DNA from: Vibrio pelagius
GTDB lineage: Bacteria; Pseudomonadota; Gammaproteobacteria; Enterobacterales; Vibrionaceae
Direction of reading: 5' to 3'
DNA length: 64,000 bases
NCBI RefSeq assembly: GCF_024347575.1
Contig: NZ_AP025503.1
Location: 1,178,001 to 1,242,000, forward strand
Shown here: positions 57,969 to 64,000 of the stretch, piece after piece
How the letters are laid out: each line of letters starts with the position of its first letter
Position numbering within the stretch: the stretch's first letter is position 1
Notes under the pieces: model-generated
The model's input: only the letters and a program-made list of their open reading frames with translations
What the model was told of the DNA's origin: nothing
Database searches by the model: none
Made by a program: the position numbers and the translations under genes

Positions 57969-58775
57969 ATGTCTGAAAAGCAAAACAAGGATATTCAAAA
58001 AGATATACAGGATGAGTTGCAAGAGCTTCAAGACACTCAAGAGTCTCTGTTGGAAGAACAGAAGAAGGGCGGAATCGCGCGTACTATTGGTTTAGTGTCG
58101 GTTATTTCGATCGCTTTGGGTGGCTTTAACGATAGTTTTGACGCATTGGAGAAGATGTTTGACTTTGGCCTCTCTCAAATGACAGATATCCCGTCACACA
58201 GGAAGTTGGATAAAATCTACATTCGCTCATCGGCTGAGGTCTTAGACGAAACATTTGGTGCGCCCGTTTATATTAAGCGCGCAACAACGGATGATGTGAT
58301 TAAGTACTATCAGGATGACAACTTCATTCTGTCTGCGATTACTCGAGACAATGCGATCGTGGCTTATCTTGTTTTCCCTGATGAAGGCTTTGCTCCAGAG
58401 ACGCTAGAACATGCTGGTGGCTCGGCGTTCTTTTCACAGACATTCAGTTCCATTGAGAGTGTCAATGAGATACGTGCATCGTTTGCAAGAACAGGTAACT
58501 ATTACATTGAAGAGAATAATGGTGGCGAGTTCGGCTACTTGTATTCATCAATCAGTGGTTCAAGCGAGTTCATTTCGCCGATGTCACAAGAGAACAGAAA
58601 GCTGCTTTCAGAAGTCGTCGATGCCTTAACAATGGATGAAAACATTGTTGAAAGCGTGCAGTCTCTGCGTAGCAATGCGAAGCCGAATTTTTATGGATAC
58701 AGCACTTTGGGTGTTGGTGCATTAGAGGAAGCGATTCTTTCTAATACCGAGTATCGATTAATTCATAAGATTTAG
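57969..58775 (+). CDS. Unrecognised protein of the envelope cluster (possible ETEC_3214-type domain)
   Basis: 268 residues. N-terminal charged coiled coil (about 5-35: DIQKDIQDELQELQDTQES), one hydrophobic segment (about 41-55: TIGLVSVISIALGGF), then an alpha/beta-looking region with IYIRSSAEVLDETFGAPVYI. The layout of a short helix plus a long soluble part is like proteins annotated as ETEC_3214-domain, but this is a weak guess. It is coupled to the 56-residue membrane protein. No catalytic motif is visible. Confidence 0.75.
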   Translation: MSEKQNKDIQKDIQDELQELQDTQESLLEEQKKGGIARTIGLVSVISIALGGFNDSFDALEKMFDFGLSQMTDIPSHRKLDKIYIRSSAEVLDETFGAPVYIKRATTDDVIKYYQDDNFILSAITRDNAIVAYLVFPDEGFAPETLEHAGGSAFFSQTFSSIESVNEIRASFARTGNYYIEENNGGEFGYLYSSISGSSEFISPMSQENRKLLSEVVDALTMDENIVESVQSLRSNAKPNFYGYSTLGVGALEEAILSNTEYRLIHKI

Positions 58776-58790
58776 AACATCTTATCTTCT

Positions 58791-58816
58791 CTAGCCTCTT
58801 CGGGGGCTAGTTTTTT
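58791..58816 (+). terminator. Terminator abutting the DHH gene start
   Basis: Stem CTAGCC / GGCTAG with TCTTCGGG loop and six T residues, ending one base before the ATG at 58817. Confidence 0.85.
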
Positions 58817-59821
58817 ATGAGCAATTTAATAATGGCAAATATTGAATTTGAAGCTTTTCTAGACAAGCTTAAAGCGAATAAAAGAGTGATTGTTCAAGCT
58901 CATGATTTCCCAGATCATGATGCGATCTCTTCTGCTTTTGCACTGGCGTATCTGCTGAAAACGCAAGGTTTGAACCCCTTTATTACCTTTAAAGGACATA
59001 TCGATAGAGTGTCACTACGAAATCTGATCGATTGGTTAGAGATTCCTGTGAGTAAGCCACAAGATCTGCATCTAAAGCCAGACGATAAGATCATCGTTGT
59101 TGATGGCTGTATTGGTGAGAAAAATATCACTGACTTTACCGGCGAAGAGGTCGGGGTCATCGATCATCATCAGGTGGAAGCACCGGAGTCGGTTTGGTAT
59201 AGCGACATACGTTCGAATTACGGCGCGACGGCTACCATCATGGTCGAGTATTACCAATATTTTTCTATAAATATGCCTCAACGAGTCGCAACAGCGTTAT
59301 TGGTAGGCTTGAGTTTTGATACCGCCAACTTTACTCGAAGTGTTGGCGCAGCGGATCTTAAAGCGCTTGCATACCTTCAAGCCAAAGCTGACAACGCAAT
59401 CGTGAATAAGATTTGTCGAAACCAAGTTCAGTTTGAAGAGCTGCAACTGTTCAATTCGATGCTGGCCAGTATGCGACGCGAAAAAAATGCTGCTTTTGCT
59501 GTCTTGCCAGAAGGTTGCCCTAAAAACATGCTAGGGGTATTAGGTGATTTTCTTCTGAGTGTTGATGAACTCGATATTATTGTGCTGACTGCAAGAACCA
59601 GTGAAAAGACGTTTATCTCGCTGCGTTCAGAGTGCTCAGAAAACAATGTCGCTCAAATAATTAAGAAAACGTTGAATGAAAAAGGCATTGGTTTTGGGGG
59701 AGGGCATCCGCATATGGCAGCGGGTATGATCCCACGAAAGTTTCGTTCAGGTGAAGAGCTAGATTGCCTTTATGAGCTTATCCGACCAAATTTAGTCCTT
59801 GATGCTGCAGTATCGACTTAG
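58817..59821 (+). CDS. DHH-family phosphoesterase (NrnA-like)
   Basis: 334 residues. Motif I QAHDFPDHDAISSAFALAY, motif II VVDGCIG, motif III VIDHHQVE (DHH), and the DHHA1 substrate motif GFGGGHPHMAAGMIP near residue 300. Members degrade nano-RNA, pAp or cyclic dinucleotide intermediates such as pGpG using Mn2+. A start at 58832 (MANIEFEAF) is also possible; the ATG at 58817 would use GGGGG inside the terminator stem as ribosome-binding site, so expression and start are uncertain. Confidence 0.9.
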   Translation: MSNLIMANIEFEAFLDKLKANKRVIVQAHDFPDHDAISSAFALAYLLKTQGLNPFITFKGHIDRVSLRNLIDWLEIPVSKPQDLHLKPDDKIIVVDGCIGEKNITDFTGEEVGVIDHHQVEAPESVWYSDIRSNYGATATIMVEYYQYFSINMPQRVATALLVGLSFDTANFTRSVGAADLKALAYLQAKADNAIVNKICRNQVQFEELQLFNSMLASMRREKNAAFAVLPEGCPKNMLGVLGDFLLSVDELDIIVLTARTSEKTFISLRSECSENNVAQIIKKTLNEKGIGFGGGHPHMAAGMIPRKFRSGEELDCLYELIRPNLVLDAAVST

Positions 59822-59861
59822 GTGAATGCTGGTTCGTTTATTAGGCCTGTCTCTCCCCATT

Positions 59862-59899
59862 AGCCCTGCTGAATAATGTTTGATTCAGTGGGGCTTTTT
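59862..59899 (+). terminator. Terminator after the DHH gene
   Basis: Stem AGCCCTGCTGAAT / ATTCAGTGGGGCT (with one mismatch) and a T run. Confidence 0.88.
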
Positions 59900-59980
59900 G
59901 TTTGTTATTGCCTGTTTTTTAAACAAAATAATCAAAAAAGTGCCTTGCTGCCCAAAGTCGCGAGTGACAAATCTCTTTTG

Positions 59981-60018
59981 TTGACTTTAAGTCAATATAT
60001 CTATGCTTGTTAAGTCAA
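59981..60018. promoter_or_regulatory. Repeat/palindrome upstream of the D-amino-acid dehydrogenase gene
   Basis: TTGACTTTAAGTCAA (59981-59995) is a near-perfect palindrome. Its right half TTAAGTCAA is repeated at 60010-60018, 23 bp away. Candidate operator for a regulator of the downstream gene; no known consensus assigned. Confidence 0.45.
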
Positions 60019-60078
60019 CGTTCGCTTCATAAAGTGTCTTAAAGTTACGAAGATGTTGCTAAATTCAGGAGCAAAGCA

Positions 60079-61332
60079 GTGGAAGTGATTGTTATTGGTA
60101 GTGGAGTGATTGGGTTGACCAGTGCTTGGTATTTAGCCAAGGAAGGGCATAAGGTATCGGTTATCGACCGTCAAGATAGCAGTGGTAAAGAGACCAGTTT
60201 CGCAAATGCTGGTCAAATCTCTTACGGTTATTCGTCGCCTTGGGCTGCACCCGGTATTCCCGTTAAGGCTCTCAAATGGCTAACGCAAGAGCACGCACCG
60301 TTAAAAGTGAAGCCTTCTCTTTCACCTGCTTTGATTCAATGGGCGACTCAAATGTTGTCTAATTGCAGCCCTGCAAAATACGCCATCAATAAATCTCGCA
60401 TGTTACGTATTGCGAATTACAGCCGAGATTGTTTAACCGAGCTTCGGGAAACGGAAAATCTTGACTATGAGGGTCGTCAGCAAGGAACGCTTCAAGTGTT
60501 TCGTGATCCTAAGCAACTGGAAGCGATTCAACAAGATATGAAATTGCTCAAAGAGAGTGGTATTGAGCACTCTTTGTTGGATGTTGAAGAGTGTATCAAA
60601 GTCGAGCCTGGGCTTGAATCAGTGAGAGATAAGCTTGTCGGTGGGCTTTATTTACCGGGAGATGAAACGGGCGATTGCCATAAGTTCTGTGTAGAGCTGA
60701 CTGAAAGAGCCAAAGCCTTGGGTGTTGAATTTAAGTTTAATACCGAAGTGCACTCTTTGAATCGACAAGGCTCATCGCTCGTGAGCATCAACACGAGTGT
60801 CGGAGAATTGAAAGCAGATGCTTTTGTTCTGGCAACGGGAAGTTATTCGACAAAGCTTTTGAAGCAGATAAATATTGATATTCCAGTCTATCCTGTGAAA
60901 GGTTACTCATTAACACTGCCGATCGTCAACGCTGATAAGGCTCCAACATCTACGGTGATGGATGAGACATACAAAGTAGCAATGACACGTTTTGACGATC
61001 GTATTCGTATTGCGGGCACTGCAGAGCTGGCGGGTTTTAACTTTGATATTCCAGAGAAGCGTAAAGCGACCATCGACATGGTGATCAAAGATCTATTCCC
61101 AGAGGCGGGTGACCATGCGAAAGCGGAATACTGGACAGGGTTACGCCCGATGACCCCAGACGGGACGCCAATCATAGGTAAAACGCCCGTGGGTAATCTC
61201 TATACGAATACTGGTCATGGAACTTTAGGTTGGACGATGGCGTGTGGCTCAGGAAAAATTCTTGCTAGTGTGGTGAGTGGTAAAACGCCAGAAGTCGAAA
61301 GTGACGACCTAAGTGTCTCTCGATATCAGTAA
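60079..61332 (+). CDS. D-amino-acid dehydrogenase (DadA family)
   Basis: 417 residues from GTG at 60079, with AGGAG eight bases upstream. FAD-binding VIGSGVIGLTSAWYLAKEG at the N-terminus, YGYSSPWAAPGIP, YPVKGYSLTLP, and GLRPMTPDGTPIIG near residue 355 are DadA signatures. Membrane-associated flavoenzyme that deaminates D-amino acids to 2-oxo acids and feeds electrons to the respiratory chain. E. coli DadA has 432 residues. No racemase gene is adjacent, unlike the dadAX operon. Confidence 0.9.
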   Translation: MEVIVIGSGVIGLTSAWYLAKEGHKVSVIDRQDSSGKETSFANAGQISYGYSSPWAAPGIPVKALKWLTQEHAPLKVKPSLSPALIQWATQMLSNCSPAKYAINKSRMLRIANYSRDCLTELRETENLDYEGRQQGTLQVFRDPKQLEAIQQDMKLLKESGIEHSLLDVEECIKVEPGLESVRDKLVGGLYLPGDETGDCHKFCVELTERAKALGVEFKFNTEVHSLNRQGSSLVSINTSVGELKADAFVLATGSYSTKLLKQINIDIPVYPVKGYSLTLPIVNADKAPTSTVMDETYKVAMTRFDDRIRIAGTAELAGFNFDIPEKRKATIDMVIKDLFPEAGDHAKAEYWTGLRPMTPDGTPIIGKTPVGNLYTNTGHGTLGWTMACGSGKILASVVSGKTPEVESDDLSVSRYQ

Positions 61333-61386
61333 AATCTTGAAGATATCAGCAGCAAACGGCAGTATCTAAATATCAGACGATGATTA

Positions 61387-62310
61387 TCAATCTAATGTCC
61401 GCTTGACGGTCATCTCTGGATATTTACGTTGATAACGAGGCAACATAGATTCATTGCCCAGCAAGCCACCTTGATGAATGTAGATAAGTGTTTTGTTTGG
61501 GTTGTCGTGTTGCCACTGTTCCAAACATTGCCACATCAAAGGGTCGTAGAGCAGATCAAATTCAACATCGGTCTCTTCTAGAAGGTCGAGCCACATTTGG
61601 TAATCTCGTCGATAGAGTTTGCCAAAGTGGTGTTTGTTTTCTTGAGGTAAAATTTGTGGATGATCGTCCTCACCCAGCTCTTTAAACTGTTTGGTCAGGT
61701 AGTCACTACCGCCAACACAAGCACAGGTAATGACGGGAAGATTGTGCACTTTCAGATGTTTGTGTAAATAAAGGGCGGTGCTGCCAGTGCCTGCTGGTAA
61801 GGCGACGACAAAGTCATGCTTAGATTCGAAACGTGTCCAGCTTAGGATCTCCATAGCGAGCTGCTTGACCCCATACTCTGACATCTGACTGCGTCCACCT
61901 TCTGGTAGCACAATGCACTCAGGGCCTGGCTGCCTGACTTGCTCGATATAATCTCTTGGGTGCAGTTCACTGGCGACCAGCTGCATACTGATGACTTTGG
62001 CGCCAAGGTCTAGCGCACCACGATAGTTTCCTATTGGTTTATCAATCAACCATTGAGGTAAGTGGTCAACGTAAAATTCTAAATTCCAACCCTTTATCTT
62101 AGCCAGCGCAGCGAGCGACAAGAGTGAATTTGCTTGAGCCGAACCATAGCAGATCAATGTCGTGATGTTCGAGTGCTCTTGTTCAAGTAGCTGCATGAAT
62201 TTCCGGGCTTTGTTGCCACAAAAATGGGAGTGCAATTGGTCATCGCGCTTTAAGAAGAAAGTTCGACCATTGAACTGGTGTTGGGTGATAGGGCTGTTGT
62301 TGAGTTTCAT
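61387..62310 (-). CDS. D-cysteine desulfhydrase / ACC deaminase-like PLP enzyme
   Basis: 307 residues. PLP fold-type II: FLKRDDQLHSHFCGNKARKF carries the Schiff-base Lys (split: RDDQLHSHFCGNKARKF), NITTLICYGSAQANS the Ser/Asn contact, and LPAGTGSTALYLHKHL the phosphate-binding loop. Related enzymes break D-cysteine to pyruvate, H2S and ammonia, or deaminate ACC. The substrate cannot be set from sequence. It is convergent with the D-amino-acid dehydrogenase and could share D-amino-acid catabolism with it. Confidence 0.88.
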   Translation of the reverse strand: MKLNNSPITQHQFNGRTFFLKRDDQLHSHFCGNKARKFMQLLEQEHSNITTLICYGSAQANSLLSLAALAKIKGWNLEFYVDHLPQWLIDKPIGNYRGALDLGAKVISMQLVASELHPRDYIEQVRQPGPECIVLPEGGRSQMSEYGVKQLAMEILSWTRFESKHDFVVALPAGTGSTALYLHKHLKVHNLPVITCACVGGSDYLTKQFKELGEDDHPQILPQENKHHFGKLYRRDYQMWLDLLEETDVEFDLLYDPLMWQCLEQWQHDNPNKTLIYIHQGGLLGNESMLPRYQRKYPEMTVKRTLD

Positions 62311-62454
62311 GTTGGGTAGATGCCACGAGGCATATGTTGAACATTGAAGACGCAGTATCGGGTAACTGGTAGTTCAAGTAAACCGTTTAAATCAATGTTT
62401 GGGTGGCTAACTCATCCAAACATCGGCTCTTGAGCATTTAAGGTGAGAGAGCCC

Positions 62455-63726
62455 TCACTGTGGTTGTGGGTCAAACACCACCTGTGCAACGCAGCCGCCA
62501 TCTTGATGGTTAATGAGCTCAAAATCCCAGTGGTATCGGCTACACAGATCTTCCACGATTAACAACCCCAACCCGTGCCCACTTGGGTTGTACTGCTCAG
62601 TCAAACCTTCCCCTTGGTCATGGATGCTGATTAAATGTTGGGTCAAAGTGATTTCCACTTTGCCACGGTTGGTAGCAGCAATGGCATTTCTCAGGAGGTT
62701 ACCAATCAACATGTTAAGTATCGCGCTGGTGGCTCGAATGCTTGGCTCACCATTCACTTCGAGTGTCACATCCACTTGCTTTTCGCTCGCTTGTGCAGAG
62801 TTCTTCGCAATGATCTGTTCCAGCTCTTGTTTGCTGAACAGGCGAATTGGCGCGTCGTCTTGATTTCGCTCATAACGTACTAGCCCAAGTAGCGCATCAA
62901 CCATCTCGGACATTTGAGAAACTGCATCGTCGACACGTTTCACCTGGCGGTGTTGGAATTCCGTCATCTGGCTACGTAGAAGCAGTTTGTTCGAACCTCG
63001 CGCAATGGTAAGAGGTGTGCGCAGTTCATGGCTAGAGTAGCGGGCGAATGCTTGCTCACGCTTTACTAGCGCATTGATTTCACGACGGTATTCATTGAGT
63101 TGGTTGGTAAGTTGGCGAAACTCAATCGCTGCGCCATCTTGGACTGAAAACTCTTGATTGAGGTTGTTTTTATTGCTCTCCAACTGCTTTGCTAGTGAAT
63201 TAAATGGCTCGATTAATCGTCGAGAGAGGCGATAAAGCAGTGCCCCAAAACTGAAGATTAGAATGGCTAACAACGTCAAGACAGAAGAAGTCGCATAGAG
63301 AATCTCTGTGACATTAAATTCTATTCGGTCTATTTCAGAGAGTAGGATAAGAGGATAGGTTACCCCCTCGTGAGAGTACTCTCCGATATACACCATGCGT
63401 GAATGTGGTTCTTCGCCAACTTCGCCAATGAAACTCTCTTTACTATTTATATATTTTTGATAGCGATCAGGCACCAGAGAAGGGTCATTGAAAGCGATAG
63501 TCAGGTCATCAATCCGCACCTCACCTTGGGCTCCAGCTTCAAAGAGGGTGACAGCGTAGTTTCTGTCAATCAGGATGCGTCTTTCACCGACTCGGTCTTC
63601 TGACAGGTACAGAGCAGCGATAAAGACCGCGTAGACAAAGGCTGTGATGATAACGGCCATCAACCCAAAGAACAGAGCGAGTCGACCGGTTAAGCTCTTG
63701 GTGCTGCTCAGTACGTTTAATATCAC
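62455..63726 (-). CDS. Sensor histidine kinase (two-component)
   Basis: 423 residues. Two membrane helices (about 15-38 and 142-165) enclose a periplasmic sensor of about 100 residues. The HisKA box is ARYSSHELRTPLTIARGS near residue 235 (phospho-His in SSHELR), and the HATPase domain has LLRNAIAATNRG, ISIHDQGEGLT and GHGLGLLIVEDLC. Its ATG overlaps the stop of the upstream response regulator by 4 bp, so the two are coupled. Signal unknown. Confidence 0.93.
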   Translation of the reverse strand: MILNVLSSTKSLTGRLALFFGLMAVIITAFVYAVFIAALYLSEDRVGERRILIDRNYAVTLFEAGAQGEVRIDDLTIAFNDPSLVPDRYQKYINSKESFIGEVGEEPHSRMVYIGEYSHEGVTYPLILLSEIDRIEFNVTEILYATSSVLTLLAILIFSFGALLYRLSRRLIEPFNSLAKQLESNKNNLNQEFSVQDGAAIEFRQLTNQLNEYRREINALVKREQAFARYSSHELRTPLTIARGSNKLLLRSQMTEFQHRQVKRVDDAVSQMSEMVDALLGLVRYERNQDDAPIRLFSKQELEQIIAKNSAQASEKQVDVTLEVNGEPSIRATSAILNMLIGNLLRNAIAATNRGKVEITLTQHLISIHDQGEGLTEQYNPSGHGLGLLIVEDLCSRYHWDFELINHQDGGCVAQVVFDPQPQ

Positions 63727-64000
63727 GAGTTAGACTCCAATCTAAAACCGACTTTAGGCACGGTAATCAGCATCTGTTGATCGAAAGGTTTGTCCAATTG
63801 ATTTCTTAACTGATAAATATGGCTGCGCAGAACATCATTGTTGGGTTCGTCTTCCTCCCAAAGCTTGTAGGAGATGTCTCCGCGGGTAACCACATCGGGA
63901 GCGTTTTTGCATAACATCTCAAGGATGGTATAAGTGGTTGGATTGAGAGCCAATAGCTTGTCTTGTCTGTAAGCTTTACGTGTCTTTTGATCAATGCTGA
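63723..64000 (-). CDS. Response regulator, OmpR-type, C-terminal part (runs off the window)
   Basis: Only the last 92 codons lie in the window; the receiver domain is beyond position 64000. The visible part is the winged-helix Trans_reg_C domain: LLALNPTTYTILEMLCKN, VTRGDISYKLWEEDEPN, DVLRSHIYQLRNQLDKPF and the closing ITVPKVGFRLE. Cognate partner of the overlapping sensor kinase. Confidence 0.92.
   Translation of the reverse strand, partial: SIDQKTRKAYRQDKLLALNPTTYTILEMLCKNAPDVVTRGDISYKLWEEDEPNNDVLRSHIYQLRNQLDKPFDQQMLITVPKVGFRLESNS

Overview
The window looks like a Vibrio chromosome I segment. Its left half has the conserved order cmoB-cmoA, aspS, ruvC, ruvAB, cydAB-cydX-ybgE, ybgC-tolQRAB-pal-cpoB, nadA, with protein lengths close to those of Escherichia coli and a moderate GC content. 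The species cannot be resolved from sequence alone; no rRNA or plasmid/phage replication gene is present.

Layout: (1) 1-4.0 kb, minus strand: a lipoprotein with a retropepsin-like/'zinc protease' domain, the tRNA wobble-uridine enzymes CmoB and CmoA, and a DUF72 protein. (2) 4.2-20.7 kb, plus strand: housekeeping block with aspartyl-tRNA synthetase, Holliday-junction resolution (RuvC, RuvA, RuvB, with a chemoreceptor gene wedged between ruvC and ruvA), cytochrome bd oxidase under a promoter with a perfect FNR-type box, the Tol-Pal envelope machine, and quinolinate synthase. (3) 20.9-26.1 kb: K+ channel with RCK domain, UPF0149 protein, hybrid histidine kinase, alanine exporter AlaE, tRNA-Ser(GGA). 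(4) 26.1-33 kb: accessory region downstream of the tRNA with a secreted metzincin-type lipoprotein and a 1216-residue lipoprotein made of about eleven Ig-like repeats and a putative jacalin-like C-terminus. (5) 33-43.7 kb: LysR regulator, Ser-type sulfatase and its radical-SAM maturase, followed by a MoxR/DUF58/DUF4381/VWA/VWA-TPR/BatD cluster. (6) 43.7-48.8 kb: a GAF-GGDEF diguanylate cyclase broken by an in-frame TGA, a DUF1826 gene behind a near-perfect Zur box, a LysR regulator, a GlpR-like repressor and a glycerophosphodiesterase. (7) 49-52.7 kb: TRAP transporter (DctP-DctQ-DctM) plus HAD phosphatase, facing the GlpR/GDPD pair across a region with two 16-bp operator-like palindromes. (8) 53.5-58.8 kb: an envelope cluster (LPP20 lipoprotein, CsgG-like lipoprotein, second LPP20 lipoprotein, MltC-like lytic transglycosylase, tiny membrane protein, unknown protein). 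(9) 58.8-64 kb: DHH phosphoesterase, D-amino-acid dehydrogenase, D-cysteine desulfhydrase/ACC deaminase-like enzyme, and a two-component pair that runs off the right edge.

The most interesting parts are the envelope cluster at 53.5-58.8 kb, which resembles the FlgT/FlgO/FlgP type of lipoprotein set but carries its own murein hydrolase; the Zur-box/DUF1826 unit; the metzincin and Ig-repeat lipoproteins after tRNA-Ser; the TRAP/GDPD/HAD unit with visible operators; and the nonsense-interrupted diguanylate cyclase. None of these is proven new by sequence reading alone.
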